This document shows positions 24,133 to 33,127 of a stretch of DNA of 64,000 bases, one piece after another. Origin of the DNA: Chania fonticola_B (GTDB lineage Bacteria; Pseudomonadota; Gammaproteobacteria; Enterobacterales; Enterobacteriaceae); the NCBI RefSeq assembly GCF_048537545.1, contig NZ_CP183218.1, one strand, 5' to 3'. Numbering within the stretch: position 1 is the stretch's first letter; each line of letters begins with the position of its first letter. The notes under the pieces were generated by a model. That model was not told where the DNA came from. It did not search any database and saw only the letters and a list, made by a program, of their open reading frames with translations. The position numbers were made by a program, and so were the translations under genes.

Positions 24133-25170
24133 ATGGCCGACCGCATTCGCTGGACAGTGGGGCAAGCCCAGGCCCTGTTTGATAAACCCTTACTCGAACT
24201 GCTGTTCGAAGCACAGACTATTCACCGCCAACATTTTGATCCGCAACAGGTGCAGGTCAGTACGCTGCTGTCGATCAAAACCGGTGCCTGCCCGGAAGAC
24301 TGTAAGTACTGCCCGCAAAGTTCGCGTTATAAAACCGGCCTGGAATCCGAGCGGCTGATGCAGGTGGAACAGGTGCTGGAATCGGCGCGCAAGGCCAAAG
24401 CGGCCGGTTCGAGCCGTTTCTGTATGGGGGCTGCCTGGAAAAACCCGCATGAGCGCGATATGCCTTATCTGCAACAGATGGTGCAGGGCGTCAAGGCGAT
24501 GGGGATGGAAACCTGCATGACGCTGGGCACGCTGGATGGCGCGCAGGCCGAACGGCTGGCCGAAGCGGGGCTGGATTACTACAACCATAACCTGGACACC
24601 TCGCCGGAATTCTACGGCAACATCATCACCACCCGCAGCTATCAGGAACGTCTGGATACCTTGGATAAGGTGCGCAACGCCGGGATCAAAGTCTGCTCCG
24701 GTGGGATTGTCGGGCTGGGCGAAACGGTGCGTGACCGAGCCGGGTTGTTGGTGCAACTGGCCAACCTGCCCAAACCGCCGGAAAGCGTACCGATCAATAT
24801 GCTGGTGAAGGTGAAAGGTACGCCATTGGCCGATAATGACGATGTCGATCCGTTCGACTTTATCCGCACCATTGCCATTGCCCGCATCATGATGCCGACG
24901 TCCTACGTCCGCCTGTCGGCAGGCCGTGAACAGATGAGCGAGCAGACTCAGGCGATGTGCTTTATGGCTGGGGCCAACTCCATCTTCTATGGCTGCAAAC
25001 TGCTGACCACGCCTAATCCGGAAGAGGACAAGGATCTGCAACTGTTCCGCAAGCTGGGCCTGAATCCGCAGCAAACCGCCACCGAACAGGGCGACAATCA
25101 GCAGCAACAGGTGCTGACCGAGCAGTTGCTGCACGCCGATACCGCCGAATTCTACAACGCGGCGCTGTAA
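24133..25170 (+). CDS. bioB: biotin synthase BioB
   Basis: Radical SAM enzyme inserting sulfur into dethiobiotin. The 345 residues (E. coli 346) carry the CPEDCKYCPQSS motif (CxxxCxxC) for the 4Fe-4S cluster, and additional cysteines and the arginine of the 2Fe-2S site in ETCMTLG, KVCSGGIVGLGE and YVRLSAGREQM. First gene of bioBFCD, with its stop overlapping the bioF start by one base (TAATG). Transcribed from the shared operator region and repressed by BirA. Confidence 0.98.
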   Translation: MADRIRWTVGQAQALFDKPLLELLFEAQTIHRQHFDPQQVQVSTLLSIKTGACPEDCKYCPQSSRYKTGLESERLMQVEQVLESARKAKAAGSSRFCMGAAWKNPHERDMPYLQQMVQGVKAMGMETCMTLGTLDGAQAERLAEAGLDYYNHNLDTSPEFYGNIITTRSYQERLDTLDKVRNAGIKVCSGGIVGLGETVRDRAGLLVQLANLPKPPESVPINMLVKVKGTPLADNDDVDPFDFIRTIAIARIMMPTSYVRLSAGREQMSEQTQAMCFMAGANSIFYGCKLLTTPNPEEDKDLQLFRKLGLNPQQTATEQGDNQQQQVLTEQLLHADTAEFYNAAL

Positions 25171-26321
25171 TGAGCTGGCAGCAACGGATCGAACAGGCGC
25201 TTGAGGAGCGGCGAGGAGCCGCTGCTTATCGGCAACGTCAGGTGAATCAAGGCGGTAATGGCCGCTATCTGCAACTCGACGGCCAGCGCTATGTGAATTT
25301 TTCTGGCAACGACTATCTGGGCCTGAGCCAACATCCTGAGGTGATTGCCGCCTGGCAGCAGGGGGCGCAGCGTTACGGCGTTGGCAGCGGCGGTTCCGGC
25401 CACGTCACCGGTTTTTGCCATGCTCATCATGAGTTGGAGCAGCAACTGGCGGAGTGGCTCGGCTACCCGCGTGCGCTGCTGTTTATTTCCGGCTACGCGG
25501 CCAATCAGGCATTGCTGGCTGCCCTGATGCAGGCCGACGATCGCATTTTGGCGGATAAGCTCAGCCACGCCTCTATATTGGAAGCGGCCACTCACTCACC
25601 GGCGCAACTGCGGCGTTTTCGGCATAACCAGCCCCAGGCATTGGCCACCTTGCTGCAAAAAAACTGTGCAGGCCAACAGTTGGCGATCACCGAAGGGGTG
25701 TTCAGCATGGACGGGGATAGCGCACCGTTGGTCGAACTACATCGGTTGACGCAGCAGGCAGGTGCCTGGCTGATGGTGGATGATGCGCACGGGATTGGCG
25801 TACGTGGCGAGCAGGGGCGCGGCAGTTGCTGGCAGCAAGGTGTGCACCCGGAAGTGCTGGTCGTCACCTTTGGCAAGGCATTTGGCGTCAGCGGCGCGGC
25901 GATCCTCTGCGATGAGCCGTTGGCGGAATATCTGCTGCAATTCGCCCGCCATCTGATTTACAGCACCGCGATGCCGCCCGCCCAAGCCTGTGCCTTGCAG
26001 GCCGCGTTAAGCTGTATTCAGCAAGGGGATGAACTACGTAGTCGGCTGCAAAAACACATCCAGCATTTTCGTGCCGGGGTGGCGAGCCTAACGTTAACGC
26101 TAACCGCGTCGGATACCGCTATCCAACCGTTGCTGGTGGGGGATAACCAACAGGCGCTGGATCTGGCGCAGCGCCTGCGAGAGCAGGGATTGTGGGTCAG
26201 CGCCATCCGTCCACCAACGGTACCACCGGGGGGCGCGCGGTTACGCATTACGCTCACTGCGGCACACCAGCCACAGGATATCGATCGCTTGTTGGAGGTA
26301 TTGCATGACGTCTGCCATTGA
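25170..26321 (+). CDS. bioF: 8-amino-7-oxononanoate synthase BioF
   Basis: PLP enzyme condensing pimeloyl-ACP with alanine to form KAPA. The 383 residues contain NDYLGLSQHPEV, GVGSGGSGHVTGFCHAHHELE, WLMVDDAHGIGVRGEQGRG and the PLP lysine in VTFGKAFGVSGAA. It overlaps bioB by one base and bioC by 17 bases, so biotin enzymes are made from one coupled message. Confidence 0.97.
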   Translation: MSWQQRIEQALEERRGAAAYRQRQVNQGGNGRYLQLDGQRYVNFSGNDYLGLSQHPEVIAAWQQGAQRYGVGSGGSGHVTGFCHAHHELEQQLAEWLGYPRALLFISGYAANQALLAALMQADDRILADKLSHASILEAATHSPAQLRRFRHNQPQALATLLQKNCAGQQLAITEGVFSMDGDSAPLVELHRLTQQAGAWLMVDDAHGIGVRGEQGRGSCWQQGVHPEVLVVTFGKAFGVSGAAILCDEPLAEYLLQFARHLIYSTAMPPAQACALQAALSCIQQGDELRSRLQKHIQHFRAGVASLTLTLTASDTAIQPLLVGDNQQALDLAQRLREQGLWVSAIRPPTVPPGGARLRITLTAAHQPQDIDRLLEVLHDVCH

Positions 26322-27072
26322 TACGGTGAACAAGCAGGCGGTGGCGGCGGCCTTCAGCCGGGCAGCGGCGAGCTACGATACCGCAGCCGTGCTGCAACGG
26401 GAGGTTGGTGAACGCTTACTGGGGATGGGGCTGTCTCATCCAGGCCAACAGGTGTTGGATGCCGGTTGCGGCACGGGCTATTTCAGCCGTCGCTGGCGCG
26501 AGCTGGGCAAGCAGGTCAGCGCGCTGGATCTGGCTCCGGGCATGCTGGCATTTGCCCGTCAGCAGCAAGCGGCGGATCGCTATTTGCTGGGGGATATCGA
26601 ACATATCCCTTTGCCGACCGCCTCGGTGGATATCTGTTTTAGCAGCCTGGTGGTGCAGTGGTGCAGCGATTTGCCTCTGGCGCTGGCTGAGTTGTATCGG
26701 GTGACGCGGCCCGGTGGACTGATCCTGTTCTCTACTTTGGCACAAGGGGCTTTGCACGAGTTAGGCGACGCCTGGCAGCAAGTCGATGGCGAGCGTCATG
26801 TTAATGACTTCCTGCCGCCAACTCAGATCGCCGCCGCCTGTCATCCCTACCGGCACCAGCTTACGGAAAATTGGCAAACGCTCAGTTATCCCGACGTGAT
26901 GACGTTGATGCGATCGCTAAAGGGCATCGGTGCGACTCACCTGCATCAAGGACGCGAGGCTGGCCTGCTTTCCCGCCAGCGGCTTGCCGCATTGCAGGCT
27001 GCCTATCCTTGCCGGGACGGGCAGTTTCCTCTCAGTTATCATTTGGTTTATGGAGTGATTTATCGTGATTAA
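26305..27072 (+). CDS. bioC: malonyl-ACP O-methyltransferase BioC
   Basis: SAM-dependent methyltransferase that caps malonyl-ACP so that fatty-acid enzymes can build the pimelate chain. The 255-residue protein has the SAM-binding VLDAGCGTGYFSRRW motif, ALDLAPGMLAFAR as motif II, and the RVTRPGGLILFSTLAQG loop. The N-terminal KQAVAAAFSRAAASYD matches the BioC family. It overlaps the end of bioF by 17 bases and the start of bioD by 8 bases. Confidence 0.97.
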   Translation: MTSAIDTVNKQAVAAAFSRAAASYDTAAVLQREVGERLLGMGLSHPGQQVLDAGCGTGYFSRRWRELGKQVSALDLAPGMLAFARQQQAADRYLLGDIEHIPLPTASVDICFSSLVVQWCSDLPLALAELYRVTRPGGLILFSTLAQGALHELGDAWQQVDGERHVNDFLPPTQIAAACHPYRHQLTENWQTLSYPDVMTLMRSLKGIGATHLHQGREAGLLSRQRLAALQAAYPCRDGQFPLSYHLVYGVIYRD

Positions 27073-27745
27073 GCGCTGGTTCGTTACCGGAACCGACACC
27101 GAAGTGGGAAAAACCGTGGCCAGCAGCGCCTTGCTACAGGCCGCCAGCGCGGCGGGATGGCGCTGTGCTGGCTATAAACCGGTGGCGTCAGGCAGTGAGA
27201 TGACCGATGAAGGGTTACGCAACGGCGATGCGCTGTCGCTGCAGAGAAACAGCAGCGTAGCGCTGGATTACGCCGTAGTGAACCCTTACACCTTTGCCGA
27301 ACCGACTTCGCCGCATATTGTCAGCCAGGCCGAAGGGCGGCCTATCTCGCTGGCACGGCTTTCCGCCGGTTTACGTCATCTTGAACAACGTGCGGACTGG
27401 CTGTTGGTAGAGGGTGCCGGCGGTTGGTTCACTCCACTTTCTGAGCATGAAACCTTTGCCGACTGGGCACAGCAGGAGCAGCTGCCGGTGATCCTAGTGG
27501 TGGGCATCAAGCTTGGCTGCATCAATCATGCTTTGTTGACTGCGTTGGCGATCCAACAGTCAGGTCTGACCCTGGCAGGCTGGATCGCCAATGACGTTAC
27601 CCCGCCAGGAAAACGCCATCAAGAGTACCTTGCCACTCTTTGCCGCCTATTGCCCGCTCCCCTGTTGGGTGAGATCCCACATTTACCGCAGGTAGAACAG
27701 CAGGCATTGGGACAGTATCTCGATTTAACCAGATTGAACCCTTAA
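27065..27745 (+). CDS. bioD: dethiobiotin synthetase BioD
   Basis: ATP-dependent carboxylation of DAPA to dethiobiotin. The 226-residue P-loop protein has FVTGTDTEVGKTVASSALLQA, GYKPVASGS with the catalytic lysine, and VEGAGGWFTPL. Its GTG start (GTGATTAAGCGC) lies inside the end of bioC. Last gene of bioBFCD, ending 25 bp before the convergent urtE-like gene. Confidence 0.97.
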   Translation: MIKRWFVTGTDTEVGKTVASSALLQAASAAGWRCAGYKPVASGSEMTDEGLRNGDALSLQRNSSVALDYAVVNPYTFAEPTSPHIVSQAEGRPISLARLSAGLRHLEQRADWLLVEGAGGWFTPLSEHETFADWAQQEQLPVILVVGIKLGCINHALLTALAIQQSGLTLAGWIANDVTPPGKRHQEYLATLCRLLPAPLLGEIPHLPQVEQQALGQYLDLTRLNP

Positions 27746-27770
27746 CCTGATGGCCCACGGAGGGGCCAAA

Positions 27771-28481
27771 TCACTCCGTCAGATAGGCATCAATCAGCCC
27801 CTCATCCAACTGCCCCAGCGTGCCATTGGCCACGTTACGGCCTTTATCCATCAAGCAGAAGCGGTCGGCCAGATGGCGGGCAAAGGGGAGTTGGTGCTCA
27901 ACCAGCAAAATGGTCATGCCCAGTTCCTGATTCAGCTTACGGAGTACCTGGCCGATCTCCGTCGCCAGGGAAGGTGACATCCCGGCGGTGGGTTCATCCA
28001 GGATCAGCAGTTCCGGCTCCAGCATCAGAGCGCGGCCTAATGCCAACTGCTGTTGCTCGCTTTGGCACAGGTCGCCCGCACGGCGCATACGCATCGCCTG
28101 CAGCCGGGGGAACAGATTGTAAATGATGGGTGGCATACGGCGGACCTTGTCACGCCCGGCCAGCAAGGCCACCTGCAGGTTGTCTTCAACGCTCAGTTGG
28201 GAAAAGATTTGCCGCCCTTGTGGCACGTAACCAATGCCCAGTAACGCCCGGTTTTCTACCGGCTGTGGCAACAGGTTTTGGGGTGGCTCATCCGCCAACT
28301 GCCAGGTCATGCTGCCGCTGACGATCGGCAGGTGTCCCATGATGCAATTGATCAGCGTGGTTTTGCCCACTCCATTGCGGCCAAGCAACAGGGTGCATTG
28401 CCCACGAGGTAACTCAAGGCTGACATCCCACAGCGTATGCTGTTGCCCATAATATTGGTTTACCGCCCTTAAGCTTAACAT
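27771..28481 (-). CDS. orphan UrtE-like branched-chain/urea ABC transporter ATPase
   Basis: ABC ATPase of 236 residues most similar in length and pattern to UrtE, the second ATPase of urea importers (LivF-type). Walker A GRNGVGKTT, NLFPRL, Walker B LLILDEPTAGMSPSLA and the H-loop LLVEHQLPFA are intact. The ABC signature LSGGQ is replaced: where UrtE reads LSGGQQQQ this protein reads LCQSEQQQLALGRAL. The other urt genes and urease are absent from the window. GGAGGAG precedes the ATG at 28481. A candidate sigma54/NtrC promoter lies about 280 bp upstream. It may be a relic, or it may partner with components elsewhere. Confidence 0.75.
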   Translation of the reverse strand: MLSLRAVNQYYGQQHTLWDVSLELPRGQCTLLLGRNGVGKTTLINCIMGHLPIVSGSMTWQLADEPPQNLLPQPVENRALLGIGYVPQGRQIFSQLSVEDNLQVALLAGRDKVRRMPPIIYNLFPRLQAMRMRRAGDLCQSEQQQLALGRALMLEPELLILDEPTAGMSPSLATEIGQVLRKLNQELGMTILLVEHQLPFARHLADRFCLMDKGRNVANGTLGQLDEGLIDAYLTE

Positions 28482-28753
28482 TTGGCATCTCCTCCAAGAC
28501 CGATATTCACGTATGGATAACGTTGACCGCAGCAAGCGGTGTCTCTCCCGGGTGTGGCAAATGCTGTGCTGATTACCCTAATCGCGGCTCAGGCTAAAAA
28601 TTGGAAAATGGCCGCTACCGGTCGTTTGGCGGCTCTAGGGGGGGTTTTTGGTATGCAATGAACTTTTTCGCCGAAGATAACCGAGCTGGCTGCGGCCGAT
28701 TTTCGCCAGAGTTTGCCGGTTCTTCTGCAAGGTAACGCCCCTGAACCAGGATA

Positions 28754-28769
28754 TGCAATTCCTAGGCCA
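28754..28769 (-). promoter_or_regulatory. candidate sigma54 promoter upstream of the urtE-like gene
   Basis: On the minus strand TGGCCTAGGAATTGCA has the sigma54 core elements, GG and GC with 10 bp between them, plus TGGC at -24 and TTGCA at -12. It points toward the urtE-like gene, with a predicted leader of about 260 nt. The three bases after TGGC deviate from the consensus. Confidence 0.5.
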
Positions 28770-28875
28770 TCAGGTGTTGCGCAACAAAAAAGGTGGTTTG
28801 TTAGTGTTTTGTTAACTGATTTAAGCCCGGTATGCAGGGGGCTGTCAGGGCAATAAAGTTAACTTGGGCGTTTTT

Positions 28876-28892
28876 TGCACCGTTACCGTGCG
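28876..28892. promoter_or_regulatory. candidate NtrC (GlnG) binding site
   Basis: TGCACC-GTTAC-CGTGCG matches the NtrC palindrome TGCACC-N5-GGTGCA fully in the left half and at 4 of 6 positions in the right. A GGTGCA half-site follows at 28908-28913. It lies about 130-140 bp upstream of the start predicted from the sigma54 element, a normal enhancer distance. Confidence 0.5.
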
Positions 28893-29117
28893 GCACGGCG
28901 AGCTGTTGGTGCAAGCCCTAAAGGTTGTTGCCGCAACTTGCAACCCCTGAAAAGCAAAATAGCGAAAAGAGCGTTTTCGTTATCACGGCTTTTAGCATTA
29001 ATCGGCATAACCAAAGCAGAATTATTGTAAAAAAATAACTAAAAAACCGACTCAGTTGACGTTTCATTGGGAAAAGCGTTCTTTCCGCAACTCCCGCCCC
29101 CCATGGGGTAGTGAGAG

Positions 29118-29140
29118 TTATCCACTATTCCTGTGGATAA
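29118..29140. promoter_or_regulatory. paired DnaA boxes upstream of uvrB
   Basis: TTATCCACT (29118-29126) and TGTGGATAA (29132-29140, the reverse of the perfect box TTATCCACA) are inverted DnaA boxes. A further near-match, TGGGGATAA, is at 29340-29348. In E. coli a DnaA box is described in the distal uvrB promoter P3, several hundred bases before the gene, which fits this position about 410 bp upstream. The remaining bases of 28482-29543 hold no gene I can support. Confidence 0.65.
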
Positions 29141-29440
29141 CCTTGTGCATTATACTTAGAAAAGCGGTGTGAACAGAGAGCGGGCGCGGGTTGTGCGCAG
29201 GTTGTCCGCATTCTCGTCTTTTTATTAAAGTAATTTAATATCAACAGGTTAATTAAAATCAAGCCAACGGATATCGTTAATGTGTCGATGGGCAGTTTTT
29301 TAGCGCAATCCGGGCCAAAAGTTAATTTGTATCGCATTCTGGGGATAACAGGGTGATTGACAATAAAAATGTCATGGTATTGTCACCTTGCCGGTGCGTT
29401 CGCGCCCCGTTAACGGCCGTAATAGCGTAAATCCGCTTGA

Positions 29441-29460
29441 AGCTGGTTTTATATCCAGTA
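29441..29460. promoter_or_regulatory. LexA (SOS) box of uvrB
   Basis: AGCTGGTTTTATATCCAGTA contains CTG-N10-CAG with an AT-rich centre, matching the SOS box TACTGTATATATATACAGTA. It lies about 85-100 bp before the uvrB start, so uvrB is expected to be induced by DNA damage as in E. coli. Confidence 0.82.
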
Positions 29461-29543
29461 TCATGGGCACTGGCGGAAATCTTCCGGTCTTTCCATAATT
29501 AGGCCGCTACCGTCTGGCCGCAAACCTGAAAGATGATGGGGAT

Positions 29544-31556
29544 ATGAGCAAACATTTCAAACTGCATTCCGAATTCAAACCGGCCGGCGATCAGCCGCAA
29601 GCCATCCAAAAGTTGGAAGAGGGGCTGGAAGACGGCCTGGCGCACCAAACGCTGCTGGGGGTTACCGGCTCGGGTAAAACCTTTACCATCGCCAATGTGA
29701 TCGCCGATCTCAACCGGCCCACCATGGTGCTGGCGCCCAACAAGACCCTGGCGGCCCAGCTGTATGGCGAGATGAAAGAGTTCTTTCCCGAGAATGCGGT
29801 GGAATATTTTGTCTCCTACTACGATTACTATCAGCCAGAAGCCTATGTACCTAGCTCCGATACCTTTATCGAGAAAGACGCCTCGGTCAACGAACATATC
29901 GAGCAGATGCGCCTGTCGGCCACCAAAGCGCTGTTAGAACGGCGTGACGTGGTAGTGGTGGCTTCGGTTTCCGCGATCTACGGCCTGGGCGATCCGGATC
30001 TGTACCTGAAAATGATGTTGCACCTGACCAAGGGCATGATCATCGATCAGCGTTCGATCCTGCGCCGTCTGGCCGAGCTGCAATATACCCGCAACGATCA
30101 GGCCTTCCAGCGCGCCACCTTCCGCGTGCGTGGCGAAGTGATCGACATTTTCCCTGCGGAATCGGATGAGCTGGCGCTGCGCGTTGAGCTGTTCGACGAA
30201 GAGGTCGAACGCCTGTCGCTGTTCGATCCACTAACCGGCCAGATTGAGCAGGTGGTGCCACGCTTTACCATTTATCCAAAATCTCACTACGTCACCCCGC
30301 GTGAACGTATCGTGCAGGCGATGGAAGAGATCAAGGTGGAGTTGGCTCAGCGGCGCAAAGTGCTGCTGGAAAACAACAAGCTGTTGGAAGAACAGCGCTT
30401 GACGCAGCGTACCCAGTTCGATCTGGAAATGATGAACGAGCTGGGCTACTGCTCCGGTATCGAAAACTACTCGCGCTATCTTTCAGGGCGCGGTGAGGGC
30501 GAGCCACCGCCAACCTTGTTCGACTATCTGCCGGCTGACGGGTTGCTGGTGGTAGATGAATCCCACGTCACCATCCCGCAGATCGGCGGCATGTTCAAAG
30601 GCGACCGCTCGCGTAAAGAGACGCTGGTGGAATACGGCTTCCGCCTGCCTTCGGCGCTGGATAACCGGCCAATGCGTTTTGAAGAGTTTGCCGCTGCGGC
30701 ACCGCAGACCATCTACGTGTCCGCCACGCCGGGCAAATATGAGCTGGAGAAATCCGGCGGCGATATTATCGATCAGGTGGTGCGCCCAACCGGCCTGCTG
30801 GATCCGATCGTGGAAGTGCGCCCGGTGACCACTCAGGTGGACGATCTGCTTTCCGAGATCCGCAAGCGCGTGGCTATCAACGAGCGCGTACTGGTCACCA
30901 CGTTGACCAAACGCATGGCAGAAGACCTGACAGAATACCTGGAAGAGCACGGGGAGCGGGTGCGTTATCTGCACTCGGACATCGATACGGTAGAACGTGT
31001 CGAAATCATCCGTGATTTGCGTCTGGGCGAGTTTGACGTGCTGGTGGGCATCAACCTGTTAAGGGAAGGCCTGGACATGCCAGAGGTGTCGCTGGTAGCG
31101 ATCCTGGACGCAGATAAGGAAGGGTTCCTGCGTTCTGAGCGCTCACTGATCCAGACCATTGGCCGAGCGGCGCGTAACCTCAACGGTAAAGCCATCCTGT
31201 ATGGCGACAGGATCACCGACTCCATGGCCAAGGCTATCGGCGAAACGGAACGCCGCCGCGCCAAGCAGCAGGCGCATAACGAAGCCAACGGTATCGTGCC
31301 TCAGGGCCTGAACAAGAAGGTTGCGGATATTCTGCAGCTTGGGCAACCAAGCAGCCGTGGCAAGCACAAAGGGAAGGGCAAAGCGGCAGAGAGCGCGGCG
31401 CAATACCAGCTGCTCACCCCCAAAGCGCTGGAGCAAAAAATCCAGGAGTTGGAGGCGCAGATGTATTCTCATGCGCAGAATCTGGAGTTCGAACAGGCCG
31501 CTGCGGTGCGTGATGAAATCCACCAGCTACGCGAGCAGTTTATCGCGCTATCATAG
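29544..31556 (+). CDS. uvrB: excinuclease ABC subunit UvrB
   Basis: Central nucleotide-excision-repair helicase that verifies lesions and recruits UvrC. The 670 residues (E. coli 673) show helicase motif I LGVTGSGKTFTIANV, the beta-hairpin region FVSYYDYYQPEAYVPSSD, the VVDESHVTIPQIGGM Walker B region, motifs V and VI (LREGLDMPEVSLV, LIQTIGRAARN), and the C-terminal UVR coiled-coil module (LEAQMYSHAQNLEFEQAAAVRDEI) after an Arg/Lys-rich linker. Controlled by a LexA box and probably DnaA. A hairpin at 31566-31586 follows the gene. Confidence 0.98.
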   Translation: MSKHFKLHSEFKPAGDQPQAIQKLEEGLEDGLAHQTLLGVTGSGKTFTIANVIADLNRPTMVLAPNKTLAAQLYGEMKEFFPENAVEYFVSYYDYYQPEAYVPSSDTFIEKDASVNEHIEQMRLSATKALLERRDVVVVASVSAIYGLGDPDLYLKMMLHLTKGMIIDQRSILRRLAELQYTRNDQAFQRATFRVRGEVIDIFPAESDELALRVELFDEEVERLSLFDPLTGQIEQVVPRFTIYPKSHYVTPRERIVQAMEEIKVELAQRRKVLLENNKLLEEQRLTQRTQFDLEMMNELGYCSGIENYSRYLSGRGEGEPPPTLFDYLPADGLLVVDESHVTIPQIGGMFKGDRSRKETLVEYGFRLPSALDNRPMRFEEFAAAAPQTIYVSATPGKYELEKSGGDIIDQVVRPTGLLDPIVEVRPVTTQVDDLLSEIRKRVAINERVLVTTLTKRMAEDLTEYLEEHGERVRYLHSDIDTVERVEIIRDLRLGEFDVLVGINLLREGLDMPEVSLVAILDADKEGFLRSERSLIQTIGRAARNLNGKAILYGDRITDSMAKAIGETERRRAKQQAHNEANGIVPQGLNKKVADILQLGQPSSRGKHKGKGKAAESAAQYQLLTPKALEQKIQELEAQMYSHAQNLEFEQAAAVRDEIHQLREQFIALS

Positions 31557-31565
31557 TGAACTTAA

Positions 31566-31597
31566 GGGGCGTGCTATGCGCGCCCCGGTAAATTTTC
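31566..31597 (+). terminator. possible terminator after uvrB
   Basis: GGGGCG and CGCCCC, with one extra paired base, enclose a TGCTATGCG loop 9 bp after the uvrB stop, followed by GGTAAATTTTC. The U-tract is weak and displaced, so only partial termination before the small VF530 gene is likely. Confidence 0.45.
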
Positions 31598-31658
31598 TTG
31601 CCGTACGCCCGTTTGCTGATTAAGGTGTGCGCCCCAAATATTGAGACGAGTAGCCGCC

Positions 31659-31904
31659 ATGACCGCCACCCCATCCAAAGACCCGTTACACGGCATTACG
31701 CTGGAGCAACTGCTGAACAAGCTGGTAGCCCAATATGGCTGGAGCGGGCTGGCAGAGCGTATTCGCATCAACTGCTTCAGCAGCGATCCGAGCATCAAAT
31801 CCAGCCTCAAGTTCTTGCGCCGCACCCCGTGGGCACGCAAGCAGGTGGAAGATCTCTACATCGACAGCGTTAGCGATAATCCTTGGCTCCGTGGTCAAGA
31901 TTAA
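31659..31904 (+). CDS. VF530 family small protein (DUF2132)
   Basis: Small cytosolic protein of 81 residues with the complete VF530 signature: KDPLHGITLEQLLNKLV, YGWSGLAERI, INCFSSDPSIKSSLKFLRRTPWARKQVEDLY. The family has a helical DNA-binding-like fold and no established function. I chose the ATG at 31659 rather than an upstream TTG. The stop codon overlaps the convergent ybhK stop by four bases, so the two 3' ends interlock without a terminator between them. Confidence 0.88.
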   Translation: MTATPSKDPLHGITLEQLLNKLVAQYGWSGLAERIRINCFSSDPSIKSSLKFLRRTPWARKQVEDLYIDSVSDNPWLRGQD

Positions 31905-32818
31905 CCGCGGCTAGCTAGCTGCACCAACGCGGTATCCAGCGCCTGGCGTAATAGTTGGCGATCGTGGCGATACGGGATATCGCTGGCTTCCAGCGGTTGT
32001 TGCACCACAATGCGATCCTGCATGGCGCTGGTATCCACCGCCGGGCCAACGATCACCGCGTCAATCATTTTACGGCCGATCTTCTCTTCCATCAGCGCCA
32101 GTTTGTCTTGCAGCGTCAGTGCGGCTGCGGCGACGCTCAGCTCGCGGCCCAGGTTACCGATGTACACCATATTGGCGCTGCTGCGGCGCAGGGCCTGAGT
32201 CAGATCCTCAAGCAGCAACAGTGGCATCAGGCTGGTAAGAAAACTGCCTGGCCCGATCAGGATCAGATCGGCCTGCGCGATTGCCTCAACCGCTTCACGG
32301 GTGGCGTGTACCGGCGGGGAGAGCATCAGCTCTTGCGGCATGATCCTCAGTTGATCGATATTGACTTCACCGTAGACTTGGTGCCCCTCATGATCGTGCG
32401 CCATCAGATCGACCGGTTGTTCCGACATCGGGATCAGCGCCGCGTCGATCTTTAACAGGCTACGCACCAGATTGATCGCCTCCAGCGGGCGCACGCTCAG
32501 GTGATCCAAGGCTTTCAGCATCAGATTCCCCAGGTTATGCCCCGCCAACTCCCCGTTGCCGCTAAAACGGTATTCAAACATCGCCGAGGCGACGCTAGGC
32601 TCGGTAATCAGCTGATTGAGGCAATTACGGGTGTCACCCCAGGCAATGCCGCCTTCAGAACGGCGGATACGGCCGGTAGAACCGCCGTTATCGGTCGTGG
32701 TGACAATGCCGGTCAGGCGAGAGCCCAACGACGACAGCGAAGACATCACACGGCCAAGACCGTGACCACCACCTAATGCCACGACGCGATCAAGATCGGC
32801 CAGGGTACGGTTGCGCAT
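31901..32818 (-). CDS. ybhK: YbhK, YvcK/CofD-like protein
   Basis: Member of the YvcK/gluconeogenesis-factor branch of the CofD fold, 305 residues (E. coli YbhK 302). The N-terminus reads MRNRTLADLDRVVALGGGHGLGR, followed by TTTDNGGSTGRIRR, HNLGNLMLKAL and LILIGPGSFLTSLMP, all conserved. YvcK proteins bind UDP-sugars and affect cell-wall or carbon metabolism in Gram-positives; the role in enterobacteria is not settled. It is divergent from moaABCDE and convergent with the VF530 gene. Confidence 0.95.
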   Translation of the reverse strand: MRNRTLADLDRVVALGGGHGLGRVMSSLSSLGSRLTGIVTTTDNGGSTGRIRRSEGGIAWGDTRNCLNQLITEPSVASAMFEYRFSGNGELAGHNLGNLMLKALDHLSVRPLEAINLVRSLLKIDAALIPMSEQPVDLMAHDHEGHQVYGEVNIDQLRIMPQELMLSPPVHATREAVEAIAQADLILIGPGSFLTSLMPLLLLEDLTQALRRSSANMVYIGNLGRELSVAAAALTLQDKLALMEEKIGRKMIDAVIVGPAVDTSAMQDRIVVQQPLEASDIPYRHDRQLLRQALDTALVQLASRG

Positions 32819-32969
32819 AAAATTCCTTAACTCAGGGTAGGTAGACTGCCTGCATAAAGTAGCGGATTTGACACAAAAACGCGATAAAGAGTGCGATTTG
32901 CGTGATTCTGGTCAATTCGCTGGCGTAACGGTTGTTTATTATGGTTATCCAGACTTGAGAGGGTGAAAA

Positions 32970-32997
32970 ATCGTTGTATACACAAGTATATAGCGTT
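32970..32997. promoter_or_regulatory. ModE site upstream of moaABCDE
   Basis: ATCGTTGTATA-CACAAG-TATATAGCGTT is an inverted repeat matching the ModE palindrome (ATCGNTATATA-N6-TATATANCGAT) with few deviations. It lies about 130 bp upstream of the riboswitch. In E. coli molybdate-ModE activates moa transcription from such a site. Confidence 0.8.
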
Positions 32998-33127
32998 AAT
33001 CCACATTGGCTATCGCGGCTGTTTAGCGCTAGAATTCTCAGGAAAACCACGGTTTCGTTCCGGCTACTTGAGGTAGTGGGAATGAGATCAAAACTCCTAG
33101 CCTTGGTACCTACGTTGTTCATTAGAG

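Noticed and set aside
24190..25134. Long minus-strand frame (314 codons) over bioB
   Set aside because: Antisense shadow of bioB, with no signal or conserved motif.
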